A program made the translations under genes and the position numbers. Of a stretch of 64,000 bases of DNA, positions 7,684-16,536 are shown piece by piece; position 1 is the stretch's first letter; every line of letters starts with the position of its first letter. Source of the stretch: Jeotgalicoccus halotolerans (GTDB lineage: Bacteria > Bacillota > Bacilli > Staphylococcales > Salinicoccaceae); assembly GCF_003387165.1 (NCBI RefSeq), contig NZ_QUMW01000001.1, positions 1-64,000 on the forward strand, in the 5' to 3' direction. Below the pieces are notes generated by a model, which was not told where the DNA came from, did not search any database, and worked only from the letters and a program-made list of their open reading frames with translations.

Positions 7684-9436
7684 AGTTGTCTTAAATAGTG
7701 AAGATAAATCTCAGAAGATGCATTTTACTGATAATAAGTCTGGAGATAATCTCTCCGAGGAAGTTAGTAGCCATGTAATCATTAGAGAATATTACAATCT
7801 AGATTTGACGTTCTCCTCTACTTTCAAAGATGCAAGATTGTACTTAGACGGATTAGAAATTATCGATAACGAAAATATTCAAATTGATAGCGCTGGAAAA
7901 GAATTTCTAGAACCCTCAGACATCGCATATCAATTATTTAATCGTGATAATTCAACTATTGAGAAAATGCTAGTTCCTGGTTTTTATCAGATGACATTAA
8001 TCGAAAATAATCAAGAATACTATGCATTTTTTGAAGTTGTTCCAAAGTCTTTATCTAAACCACAATGGATAGCTATGAAAAATGAGATCGAAGAAACTCT
8101 TACTGGATTATCTCAGAGTTTCAACAGAAAAAATTTATCATCTTCACAAAAAAATGATTTAAATCAAATATATTATAAATTTGATTATATTAAAAAGATG
8201 TATAAAAGATATCTGAAAATCACACGAGATTTAATTAATAGTCCGGAGTATAGACTGGAAAAAAGGTATAAATGGAAGGAGTTAAATCAGAACCCTACAG
8301 TTGATGGAAAAAGCATTAGAAAAAAATTGGAAAAACCAGATAAACAGGAAGTGATTTACTCACCTAGCCGTATTTTAAACTATCAAACTAAAGAAAATAA
8401 ATGGCTTAAAGCGTCTATTAAAAAAATCAATAAATTTAATGTAGATTATTTATCTTTCTTATCAAAAAAGCTCGAAGAAATAGAACACGATAAAGATAAG
8501 AATAAAAGATATAAAGCTAAAGTCTACACCCTTGAAGAAGAAGAAAATGAAATTCGACAAATTATGAATATACTAAAACAAATACTCACAGTTAACCACT
8601 TTTTGTTAAATCAAGAGTGGATGGATGAAATTAAAGGTGAGAACACAATTTATCCCACCTCTAGCATGATGATGAATCAAAAATATAATTTTTACTATAA
8701 ATGGTTGCAGCAAATGAAAAAAGAAGAAATGCATGTAATTTTACCGAATAGTATAAAATACGCTTGGAAAAGAACTGATGAGCTCTTTGAAATATGGACA
8801 TATATTAAGATGATATCTATTATAGAAAATCTTGGATATGAACCCAAAAGTGGATGGATTTATTCCAATGAATCTTTGAAGATACCTGATTTGTCAGAAG
8901 GGACTTTCATCACTTTTATAAATGATGAAGTAAAAATAAATCTACATTATAATTCAAGACTAAAAAGAAAAAATAGCCAAACTACAGTTAATCATCCATT
9001 ATATACAAAGGCAGAGAATGATAAACCGGATATAAGATTAGATGTATTTCATAATGATTCATATCTAGGGTCGTTAATAATTGATGCAAAATATCGTAGT
9101 TTTGAAATAATGACTAAACGTGATACTAGATATAAAGATAATGTAATGAAACAATTGCATAATTACAAAAATTCACCTGAATCAAAAAATTATTATTATC
9201 CGTCACTTCAGCGATTTATAAGAGAGCAATTAAGTCCAATTAGACAGGTCTGGGTATTGTATCCCCATTCTGACGATACAAATAAACCAAAAAAATATGA
9301 AATAGAAGAAGAAGAGAATATTCATTTTTATGAAATATCACCGTACTACCCTACAGATGAAATATCTAGAAGTTTATTAAGTTATATTGATGGACTAATG
9401 AAATCAAAAGATTATTTTAATTTACACAGTTATTAA
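7667..9436 (+). CDS. McrC-like DUF2357 / PD-(D/E)XK nuclease
   Basis: A 589-residue protein. The N-terminal half has the beta-rich DUF2357 layout ending in a helical region; the C-terminal third carries a PD-(D/E)XK core: PDIRLDVF (D at about 459), then SLIIDAKYR (D473, K475), with a glutamine helix (MKQLHNY) after it. This is the McrC-type nuclease partner of McrB AAA+ motors. The start ATGGATATG lies inside the 3' end of the motor gene, indicating translational coupling. It probably cleaves nucleic acid when loaded by the motor; target chemistry (modified DNA, or RNA as proposed for CoCoNuT systems) cannot be read from sequence. Confidence 0.83.
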   Translation: MDMLSKVVLNSEDKSQKMHFTDNKSGDNLSEEVSSHVIIREYYNLDLTFSSTFKDARLYLDGLEIIDNENIQIDSAGKEFLEPSDIAYQLFNRDNSTIEKMLVPGFYQMTLIENNQEYYAFFEVVPKSLSKPQWIAMKNEIEETLTGLSQSFNRKNLSSSQKNDLNQIYYKFDYIKKMYKRYLKITRDLINSPEYRLEKRYKWKELNQNPTVDGKSIRKKLEKPDKQEVIYSPSRILNYQTKENKWLKASIKKINKFNVDYLSFLSKKLEEIEHDKDKNKRYKAKVYTLEEEENEIRQIMNILKQILTVNHFLLNQEWMDEIKGENTIYPTSSMMMNQKYNFYYKWLQQMKKEEMHVILPNSIKYAWKRTDELFEIWTYIKMISIIENLGYEPKSGWIYSNESLKIPDLSEGTFITFINDEVKINLHYNSRLKRKNSQTTVNHPLYTKAENDKPDIRLDVFHNDSYLGSLIIDAKYRSFEIMTKRDTRYKDNVMKQLHNYKNSPESKNYYYPSLQRFIREQLSPIRQVWVLYPHSDDTNKPKKYEIEEEENIHFYEISPYYPTDEISRSLLSYIDGLMKSKDYFNLHSY

Positions 9437-9449
9437 GAAAGAGGATGTA

Positions 9450-10394
9450 ATGAAAAAAATAATAATAGACACTGACACTGCTGGAGACGACACGATAGCA
9501 ATTCTAACTGCTCTACATAATTTCGACGTTCGGGGTATTACCATTACTGGTGGTAACGTTGATTTTAATCAGCAGATTGATAATGCGTTATATACGACTC
9601 AGGTTGCTGGTAAGACTGACATACCTGTTTATCCTGGATACGATGGTCCAATTTTCGGCAATGCTGAACAAAATCATAAAACTGTTGAGGATGTACACGG
9701 CAGTGATGGCATGGGTGATTCTTTCTTCCCCAAACCTGAGCGTTCTGCGGAATCGACGCATGCGATAGATTTTATCATCGATACGATTAATGAATATCCC
9801 GATGAGGTTTCGCTTCTTGCGATTGCACCTTTAACTAACATTGCTATGGCGATTAAAAAAGATCCAAGTATCACGGATAAAATCAAACATCTGTATATTA
9901 TGGGCGGAACGAATAATGCGCTCGGTAATATTGTACCTGCTGCTGAGTATAATTTTTACGTTGATCCCGAGGCGGCTAAGCTGGTGCTGCAGTCAGGGAT
10001 TGAAATGACGATGGTCGGTTGGGATATGTGCACGGATTATTCTCTTATGTTCGATGAAGAACATGATGAGATTGAAAGTTTTGGTACGACAGGTTCACAG
10101 TTCTTTAAAGATGTGAACAAAGTAGTGAAGAAGTTTAACAAAGAAGTACATAAGCTGGATGGAACAACGCATCCTGATACGCTGCTGGTCGCAATCGCAG
10201 CTGATGAAAGGATTATGGAGAAGTCCAATAAGTATTATGTTGATGTGGAAACAAAAGGAGAATTGACACGCGGCTACAGCCTGGTTGATATTAATGGCCG
10301 TTTAGGCAAAACACCGAATGTCAGAGTGTGTGAAAGAGTAGATAGAGAGTTATTTAAGGAACATTTGTATGATGTGCTTCAGACAATTAAATAA
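9450..10394 (+). CDS. Inosine-uridine preferring nucleoside hydrolase
   Basis: A 314-residue IUNH-family enzyme. The calcium-binding DTDTAGDD motif is at residues 7-14, a second acidic cluster NFYVDPEAA follows the YIMGGT strand, and TTHPDTLLVAIAADE near residues 240-255 supplies the C-terminal metal aspartate. It would hydrolyse the N-glycosidic bond of purine or pyrimidine nucleosides for salvage. It begins 13 bp after the McrC-like stop with its own AGAAAGAGGATG site, but base composition rises sharply here. It is probably resident genome flanking the inserted island, possibly expressed by read-through. Confidence 0.92.
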   Translation: MKKIIIDTDTAGDDTIAILTALHNFDVRGITITGGNVDFNQQIDNALYTTQVAGKTDIPVYPGYDGPIFGNAEQNHKTVEDVHGSDGMGDSFFPKPERSAESTHAIDFIIDTINEYPDEVSLLAIAPLTNIAMAIKKDPSITDKIKHLYIMGGTNNALGNIVPAAEYNFYVDPEAAKLVLQSGIEMTMVGWDMCTDYSLMFDEEHDEIESFGTTGSQFFKDVNKVVKKFNKEVHKLDGTTHPDTLLVAIAADERIMEKSNKYYVDVETKGELTRGYSLVDINGRLGKTPNVRVCERVDRELFKEHLYDVLQTIK

Positions 10395-10406
10395 TCACAT
10401 ATTTAT

Positions 10407-10450
10407 GCTTATTCTTTTAAATTACAAAAGAATGAGCTTTATTTTTATCT
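10407..10450 (+). terminator. Terminator after the nucleoside hydrolase
   Basis: Arms GCTTATTCTTTT and AAAAGAATGAGC (one mismatch) with an AATTAC-type loop are followed by TTTATTTTTATC. Confidence 0.75.
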
Positions 10451-10489
10451 TTTATTATCTCAAAATTCAGATTTAAAATTGTACCCCCT

Positions 10490-10506
10490 ATTATCATTGT
10501 GATAAT
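10490..10506 (+). promoter_or_regulatory. Perfect dyad upstream of the GGT-like gene
   Basis: ATTATCA-TTG-TGATAAT is an exact 7-3-7 inverted repeat 42 bp before the start codon, in the likely promoter. The half-sites are in the opposite order to a Fur box, so the regulator is unknown. Confidence 0.45.
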
Positions 10507-10547
10507 CTTTATATAAACAATCGCTACATAACAAAGGGGACATTTTA

Positions 10548-12164
10548 ATGAAACAATTCGACACGCTCTACAATCCTTACCATTCACAGCGTAATCCTGT
10601 GGTCGCTAAAAAGGGGATGGTTGCCACGTCGCAGCCGCTCGCTGCTCAGGCCGGGCTTACGATTATGCAGAAGGGCGGCAACGCTATTGATGCTGCAATT
10701 GCGACTGCTGCAGCGCTTACGGTTGTTGAACCGACGACTAACGGCATCGGCGGCGATGCGTTTGCACTCGTCTGGGTCAAAGATACACTCTACGGTTTAA
10801 ATGGCAGCGGAAAATCACCCGAGTCCATTTCAATCGATAAAGTCCGCGCTGCTGGCTACAATGAGATTCCAAAATACGGCTTCACGCCTGTGACTGTACC
10901 CGGCCAGCCTGGTGCCTGGGCCGAGCTTTCCAGACGATTCGGCAAACTGCCTTTTAAAGATTTAATGCAGCCTGCAATCCAGTATGCAGAAGAGGGATAT
11001 CCGATTTCACCGGTCTTAGCGAAGTTCTGGGAGAGAGCGGCTGTGAGATTTAAAGAAGCGTTTGAAGGTAAAGAATTCGACCACTGGTTTGAAACATTCA
11101 CAACAAACGGCCGGGCACCAAGAGTCGGTGAAATCTGGAAGTCACAGGACATGGCGGATACATTAAGAGAACTTGCTGAAACTGAATGCAGGTCTTTTTA
11201 TACCGGAAATATTGCCCGGAAAATCGATGAATTTTCTAGAGCGTATGATGGTTACATAACAAAAGAAGATTTAGCAGCATACAAACCTGAATGGGTGGAC
11301 CCAATATCAGTGAACTACAGGGGATATGACGTCTGGGAAATCCCGCCAAACACGCAGGGGATTATCGCTTTATCAGCCTTAAATATCTTGAAGCATATGG
11401 ATATTGAAGATAAGGAATCGGCAGATACATATCATAAGCAGATTGAAGCCATGAAGCTGGCATTCGCAGACGGAGAGAAATACATTGCCGATCAGGCGTA
11501 TATGAAAGATGTTACAGCTGAAGATATGCTGGATGAAGCGTATGCGAAAGAGCGTCTGAAATTAATTACGGACAAAGCAGGACAGCCTGAAGCGGGTGAA
11601 CCGAAAGCGAGCGGCACGGTATATCTGTCTACGTCAGATGAAGAAGGGAACATGGTATCGTTTATACAAAGCAACTATATGGGATTCGGTTCAGGCTTGG
11701 TTGTACCTGGTACCGGAATTGGTCTGCAGAACAGAGGCTGCGACTTTAATCTGGACCCGGAATCGCCAAATGCCCTCGGCCCCGGTAAACGCTCGTACCA
11801 TACGATTATTCCAGGCTTTATCACCAAAGGTAAAGAGGCCCTCGGACCGTTCGGCGTCATGGGCGGATTCATGCAGCCGCAGGGACATGTGCAGGTGGCG
11901 ATGAACACAATCGACTTTAACCATAACCCGCAGACCGCACTGGATGCACCGCGCTGGCAGTGGGTTAAGGATAAGACAGTATGGGTGGAGAGGAATTTCC
12001 CGCATCAGATTGCAGAAGACCTGATTAAGCGGGGACATAATATAGAAATGAAACTGGACTCGGGCGCGTTTGGCCGGGGACAGATTATCTGGAGAGATCC
12101 GGAAACAGGCATACTGTTCGGCGGCACGGAAAATAGGGCGGACGGGCATATCGCGGCGTACTAA
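10548..12164 (+). CDS. Gamma-glutamyltransferase family hydrolase (YwrD-like)
   Basis: A 538-residue Ntn hydrolase of the GGT family. It has the N-terminal GGNAIDAAIATAAAL block (43-57), the NGIGGDAFALVW substrate-loop region (65-76), the autocleavage and nucleophile site GTVYLSTSDEEG with T357, and GFGSGLVVPGTG then GPGKRSYHTIIPG in the small subunit. There is no signal peptide, so it is cytoplasmic like B. subtilis YwrD rather than the secreted GGT. It would act on gamma-glutamyl compounds, though several YwrD-type members are poorly characterised. It is a single gene with a strong AAAGGGG site. Base composition is richer than in the island upstream. Confidence 0.88.
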   Translation: MKQFDTLYNPYHSQRNPVVAKKGMVATSQPLAAQAGLTIMQKGGNAIDAAIATAAALTVVEPTTNGIGGDAFALVWVKDTLYGLNGSGKSPESISIDKVRAAGYNEIPKYGFTPVTVPGQPGAWAELSRRFGKLPFKDLMQPAIQYAEEGYPISPVLAKFWERAAVRFKEAFEGKEFDHWFETFTTNGRAPRVGEIWKSQDMADTLRELAETECRSFYTGNIARKIDEFSRAYDGYITKEDLAAYKPEWVDPISVNYRGYDVWEIPPNTQGIIALSALNILKHMDIEDKESADTYHKQIEAMKLAFADGEKYIADQAYMKDVTAEDMLDEAYAKERLKLITDKAGQPEAGEPKASGTVYLSTSDEEGNMVSFIQSNYMGFGSGLVVPGTGIGLQNRGCDFNLDPESPNALGPGKRSYHTIIPGFITKGKEALGPFGVMGGFMQPQGHVQVAMNTIDFNHNPQTALDAPRWQWVKDKTVWVERNFPHQIAEDLIKRGHNIEMKLDSGAFGRGQIIWRDPETGILFGGTENRADGHIAAY

Positions 12165-12184
12165 GGGGAGAAAAGATCATAAAT

Positions 12185-12313
12185 GTGAAATATTACTGGC
12201 CGTTGAATATATTGTTTATGTTATTAGCTATTGGGATTTTAACGTTATGTACTATGAAAATATATAAATGCCAGGCAATACCTGTGAATGATATTAGGAA
12301 TAATAGTATATGA
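12185..12313 (+). CDS. Possible small membrane peptide
   Basis: GTG-initiated frame of 42 residues just after the GGT-like gene, with one hydrophobic segment (about residues 5-24, LNILFMLLAIGILTL) and a polar tail. AGGGGAG is present but 14 bp from the GTG, so initiation is uncertain. No family recognised. Confidence 0.35.
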   Translation: MKYYWPLNILFMLLAIGILTLCTMKIYKCQAIPVNDIRNNSI

Positions 12314-12403
12314 ATATATAGTGGGGACGATGAACGATAGAAATAGAAAGAGAAACATAAAGACGGTAGAAACTAATTGATAAATTGGAGGCGTAGTTAA
12401 AAG

Positions 12404-13048
12404 ATGTTATACCTAAATGTACATTTTTCAGAGAAAGATGAAGCGAAGAGCAAGTATGCTCGATGGGACCCTGAAAAGAAAAAATGGTATGCAACGAATG
12501 AAAAATATTATTATCGTTTTTCTAAGTGGATTGAAGGCGAGTCGGTGGCGACGAATAACGTTTATATAGCAGTTATGGATAGAGAATGCTGGAAATGTAA
12601 GAATGAAACTCCAGTGTACGGTTTTGCTGTAAGAAGCAAAGGCATTATTGATATTACAGGGGAAACCGATGATATTGAGGAATATACTGGTTTTGATACA
12701 GTAATTATACCTATAAGTAGTAATGATGTTCCGGAGGAAGTTAGAAAATACTTAAGTGAAAGTACTAAATGTGAAATAAGATTTTCGAAAACAATTAAAA
12801 AATCATATTTTTCAAATATATGTACTCATTGTAATACGCTGCAAGGAAATCATTTTGTCTATGATGAAGTAGATTCATTTACAGGAATTGAAACAACAAT
12901 GCTTGAAGAAAATCCAATCTCGTATATAAAATTCAAATTAGTAAACGATATACCTTTGATTTATGAAGCGGGAGATCATATAGTAGCGCCGCCGGTCAAA
13001 ATATTCGATGAAAATAATATAATAGAGAGTGGAATCAGCATAGAATGA
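12404..13048 (+). CDS. DUF5710-type protein with Cys pairs
   Basis: A 214-residue protein whose first 45 residues match the DUF5710 pattern (LNVHFSEKDEAK...ARWDPEKKKWY), a short module often appended to DNA-processing or mobile-element proteins. Two cysteine pairs follow (CWKC at about 63-66 and CTHC at about 138-141), which could form one zinc site. The rest is unfamiliar. The start is the ATG after GGAGG at 12388, a slightly long spacing. Monocistronic as far as visible. The function is unknown. Confidence 0.75.
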   Translation: MLYLNVHFSEKDEAKSKYARWDPEKKKWYATNEKYYYRFSKWIEGESVATNNVYIAVMDRECWKCKNETPVYGFAVRSKGIIDITGETDDIEEYTGFDTVIIPISSNDVPEEVRKYLSESTKCEIRFSKTIKKSYFSNICTHCNTLQGNHFVYDEVDSFTGIETTMLEENPISYIKFKLVNDIPLIYEAGDHIVAPPVKIFDENNIIESGISIE

Positions 13049-13073
13049 TAACATGTCCATTGACTTAAAAACT

Positions 13074-13274
13074 TCATTCATCTTTGTCATAACTCTTCGG
13101 TTCGGAAATTATTATAAAATGAATCCATGATAAAAAGAGCGCAAAGATGAAAGACATAATTAAGGTGAGAAATATTGAAATATCAGCACTTTCAAACATA
13201 GCTAGTAAAATAATCAGATAAATAAAGAAAGCAATTTTACCAATGGTTTTTGGATTAAAACTTTTTGTACGCAT
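13074..13274 (-). CDS. Small membrane protein
   Basis: 66 residues with two predicted membrane helices (about 12-30 and 33-55) and charged ends. A good GAGGTG ribosome site lies 6 bp before the ATG, which supports it as real. No recognised family. Confidence 0.6.
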   Translation of the reverse strand: MRTKSFNPKTIGKIAFFIYLIILLAMFESADISIFLTLIMSFIFALFLSWIHFIIISEPKSYDKDE

Positions 13275-13365
13275 ATTAACACCTCAATATACTTGTCTTT
13301 ATATATAGACGATTATGTTCGATTAAAAACAATTAATTAATTTTAAAAAGATACAGGTGAATTTG

Positions 13366-13509
13366 ATGAAGGAAAATATAGTGAATCAAATAGAGGGCAA
13401 ATTTAAATCTATGTCATTTCTAAAACTGACGCTGTTGTCGTTTGTTTTAGGCGGAGTCGGTTCTTTGGTATTTGTAATCACGAGAGACATAATAAATGTG
13501 TTTAATTAA
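13366..13509 (+). CDS. Small membrane peptide of 47 residues
   Basis: An ATG frame preceded by CAGGTGA at optimal distance. An amphipathic N-terminus (KENIVNQIEGKFKSM) precedes one hydrophobic segment (FLKLTLLSFVLGGVGSLVFV). It lies 36 bp before a further membrane protein gene, so the two may be cotranscribed. No family recognised. Confidence 0.55.
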   Translation: MKENIVNQIEGKFKSMSFLKLTLLSFVLGGVGSLVFVITRDIINVFN

Positions 13510-13545
13510 TAAAATTAAAATCACAATAAATTAAGGAGAATAGTT

Positions 13546-13806
13546 TTGATTTTCATTAACATTTTATATCTGCTGCTTGTGATTGGCGGAATTATTTTAT
13601 TTGCATATAGTTTTAAAAACAAACGCAGTGTATATGCAATGCTGGCTCTTATATTAATACTGGTGCCGGTAATTATATTGACGATTGGCTCGTCTTTATT
13701 TGGATTGGCGCCGGCTCTACCTTTATTGATTCTAATGGTTATCCCGCCGGTTGACTCAATATATATATCGGGTAAGAAATCGACTGACTTAGACAAAACG
13801 ATATAA
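13546..13806 (+). CDS. Small membrane protein, paralogue of the 28597 gene
   Basis: 86 residues starting at TTG with AAGGAG 8 bp upstream. Three hydrophobic stretches (2-20, 29-48, 53-70) are visible. The layout and several motifs (I-LFA-S, LVP-I-LTIG, LAP-L-LLI) recur in the protein encoded at 28597-28830, so the two are paralogues. It sits directly before the M20 peptidase pseudogene. The function is unknown. Confidence 0.7.
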   Translation: MIFINILYLLLVIGGIILFAYSFKNKRSVYAMLALILILVPVIILTIGSSLFGLAPALPLLILMVIPPVDSIYISGKKSTDLDKTI

Positions 13807-13827
13807 AATAGGAACGAGACATTTATC

Positions 13828-15099
13828 ATGTCGAATAATATTATGAATGAAGATATCAAACAGAACTTAATCGAGAAAGTAAGTAAAAATAAAAGTTTGC
13901 TAGTAGATTTATGCTCGCGTCTGGTACAGATTCCAAGTGAATCTCCGAAATCAGATACAAGTGAAATAGCTGCGGAGATTGCAGGATTTCTTGAGAAAAT
14001 CGATAATGTTGAGGTTTCATTTCACACAATGGAAGAGCCGATTACGAACCTCGTTGCCAGAGTTAACAGGAATTCTCTTGGAAAACGTCTGATTTTTAAC
14101 GGACATATCGATACATATCCTGTGGGAGATGAATCTCTTTGGACAGAGAGTCCATTTTCAGGTCATGAGAAAAACGGACGTATTTATGGGAGAGGTGTCT
14201 CCGACATGAAAGGTGGTATAGCGAGCTATTTGGTTACTCTGATGATAATGGCTGAAATGAGGGACAGCTGGTCTGGAGAACTTGTACTTACACTGGCCGG
14301 TGATGAAGAAACCATGGGTGTTAAAGGGACAAAATATCTCTTAGACACCGTTCCGCATGCTACAGGAGATGCTATGATCAGCGGAGATGTAGGTACTGCG
14401 AAAGTTTTACGCTTTGGAGAGAAAGGTTTGATGTGGATTGAACTTGAGGCAACTGGAAAAGCCTCTCATGGTGCTCATGTTCATAAAGGAGAAAATGCAA
14501 TTGATCGATTAGTAGAAGGCATTGATCGGTTAAACAAAGAACTGGGATCATTAAAAGCGCATGCTCCAGAGGAAGTCACAAAGGCTATAGAAGCATCAAG
14601 TGAAGAATCTGAGAGATATTCCGGAGAAGGGGAAACAGAGGTCTTACAGTAGGTTACAGTAAACTTCGGTCTAATCGAAGGCGGTGTATCTCCAAATTTG
14701 ATACCGGCAAAAGCCTCTGCACAAGGTGATATTCGACTTCCAATTGGAGTAGAGGTCGAGGAAGTAAATCGAAAAATTAAAGAGATAGTGGATTCTATAG
14801 AAGGACTGTCTTATCATATTTTCCGACAGTACGAACCCAACTGGTCAGATATTAACCATGAGATATTTGCTTGTACTGCTGAGAATGTTAAGTATATAAC
14901 CGGTGATGAACGAGTGAATACAGTACGCGTTGGTGCTTCAGATGCCAGACATTACAGGATATCTAAAGAGGTCTCTGCTGTTAACTGCGGTCTGAACGCA
15001 TATAACCTTGGAGGACCTGATGAGTATATTGAAGTAGAAGAATTAATAGACTTGGCCAAAATCCACACTTTATCGGCATTTGATTATTTGTCAAAATAA
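13828..15099 (+). pseudogene. M20 family deacylase/peptidase (ArgE/DapE type) with in-frame TAG
   Basis: The frame encodes a zinc-dependent M20 amidohydrolase: metal ligand in FNGHIDTYPVG, the bridging aspartate in GRGVSDMKGG, the catalytic glutamate in GDEETMG, a lid domain (KASHGAHVHKG), and a C-terminal GASDARHYR/GGPDEYIE metal region. A TAG at 14650-14652 interrupts the lid domain between VLQ and VTVNFG. Reading continues in the same frame to 15099, giving 423 codons in total, normal for the family. The truncated 274-residue product would lack the second half of the metal site. A single point change, or a sequencing error, would explain this. Confidence 0.85.
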
Positions 15100-15150
15100 A
15101 ATGTGCATATCTTTTGTTTGGAGCAGAAGGAATGAAAAGAGGTTCTAGTC

Positions 15151-15651
15151 ATGAATTACAAAATACGTGAAATGTTAAAAGAAGATATAAAACAAGTGCA
15201 GGATGTTGCGAAGATAAGCTGGAATGCGACTTATGAAGGAATTATTCCGGTTGAGATACAGGAGAATTTTTTAAATGGTGCATACAGTGATGAGATGATG
15301 GAAAGACGTTTGAAGCATTCATTAATACTGGTAGCTGAAGCGGATAACACGATTACAGGATTTGCTAACTTTACACAAGTTAATGAACAGGGACAGGTAG
15401 AGTTGAGTGCGATATATCTTTATCCTGAATATCAGGGAGAAGGGATTGGATCTGCTCTGTTAAACGCAGGCATTGAAAAGCTAGATAATGTCAAAGAAAT
15501 TCACCTTGATGTTGAAAAAGAGAACAGAATTGGAAAAACATTCTATGAAGCAAAAGGGTTTAAAGCAGTTAAGGAATACGATGATGATTTTGACGGTCAT
15601 ATTCTTAAAACAGTTAGAATGTTATTAGTGTTAGGACGAAATACTAAGTAG
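15151..15651 (+). CDS. GNAT N-acetyltransferase
   Basis: A 166-residue GNAT protein with the acetyl-CoA loop in YLYPEYQGEGIGSALL (about 90-105) and the FYEAKGFKAVKEY segment typical of the last strands. The N-terminus IREMLKEDIKQVQDVAKISW resembles PhnO/YjbC-like acetyltransferases. It starts at the ATG after AAAAGAGG and ends before a bidirectional terminator. The substrate is unknown. Confidence 0.88.
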   Translation: MNYKIREMLKEDIKQVQDVAKISWNATYEGIIPVEIQENFLNGAYSDEMMERRLKHSLILVAEADNTITGFANFTQVNEQGQVELSAIYLYPEYQGEGIGSALLNAGIEKLDNVKEIHLDVEKENRIGKTFYEAKGFKAVKEYDDDFDGHILKTVRMLLVLGRNTK

Positions 15652-15692
15652 TAATATTTGATTTAAATAACTTGAAGTATTATTCAATAATA

Positions 15693-15746
15693 TAAAAAAA
15701 CTGACCACCTGTCGTACGTGTACTCATACGGGGGGTCAATTTTTTA
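15693..15746. terminator. Bidirectional terminator between convergent genes
   Basis: Arms beginning CTGACC and ending GGGGTCA (15702-15738) are flanked by an A run on the left and a T run on the right, between the GNAT gene and the DUF1828 gene. Confidence 0.7.
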
Positions 15747-16521
15747 TTAGTTCGATTTTTTGCGGTAGTTCTGTGAAGTTGATCGGTATTATATCTGATT
15801 CAACCAATAAATTATTTACTTCCGTATTAACAGTTTTTTTTCTGTCATCTAAAATAATGAAGAATTCATTCGGTTTCTCTCTTTTTACTGCTTTTGCCTG
15901 GTTCACATCAGTAACAAATGCTTTTGCATTTAAAGGATTATTAGGAGTAGAGACAGTTTTCACAAATTTTTCTTTTGAGTTCTTTTTACCCGGTACTAAA
16001 AATTCAAATTTATGACTCATTCCCGAATGACCATTTATTATTATATCCTGAGTGTAAATGATGCCATGTTCATCAAATATTTCACTGACATCTTCAGTAA
16101 ATATATTTTTTACATTTGATTTAGATAAAATATACATATCGTTGACAAATAATAAACACTGTAACAATCTATGTTTACTTTCGCTGAATTTTTCAACTGG
16201 AGATTTGATATATAACTCTTCAGTTTTTTCGTCGAAATTCACACCATAAGATTCTAAATTCTTCTTAAAAATGAACTGTCTCTTTTTGGACCGTTTAATG
16301 TCTACCCCGGCAAGTTCTAAGTGGTACATAGTATATCCGTCGTCTGTCAAAGTGATGTTGGAATCATTTGGATTTTTTTCGGCGTATAAAACGATATCCC
16401 CTAATGTATTGTCTTTAAAAGGACTGTCGATTCTGATTAAATTATCATTTAAAGATTCAAATTTAAGGTTTTGTTTGTACCAATTAATATATTCACTTTT
16501 CAATTCCTTAGCTGATAACAT
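15736..16521 (-). CDS. DUF1828/DUF1829 protein
   Basis: About 261 residues, start ATG after AGGAGGGG. The N-terminal half (FKDNTLGDIVLYAE...ITLTDDGYTMYHLELAGVD) matches the DUF1828 pattern; the C-terminal half (residues 165-260) fits DUF1829. Proteins of this type are scattered among Firmicutes beside mobile elements and lack a defined activity. It is the second gene of a two-gene unit with the 16537 gene, 15 bp apart. A toxin-antitoxin or defence role is conceivable from the phyletic pattern, but nothing in the sequence proves it. Confidence 0.7.
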   Translation of the reverse strand: MLSAKELKSEYINWYKQNLKFESLNDNLIRIDSPFKDNTLGDIVLYAEKNPNDSNITLTDDGYTMYHLELAGVDIKRSKKRQFIFKKNLESYGVNFDEKTEELYIKSPVEKFSESKHRLLQCLLFVNDMYILSKSNVKNIFTEDVSEIFDEHGIIYTQDIIINGHSGMSHKFEFLVPGKKNSKEKFVKTVSTPNNPLNAKAFVTDVNQAKAVKREKPNEFFIILDDRKKTVNTEVNNLLVESDIIPINFTELPQKIELIKN

Positions 16522-16536
16522 CAAAACCCCTCCTCT

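Noticed and set aside
10490-10506. Dyad before the GGT-like gene taken as a Fur box
   Set aside because: The order of half-sites is ATTATCA then TGATAAT, the reverse of a Fur or PerR box, so it is recorded only as a dyad of unknown factor.
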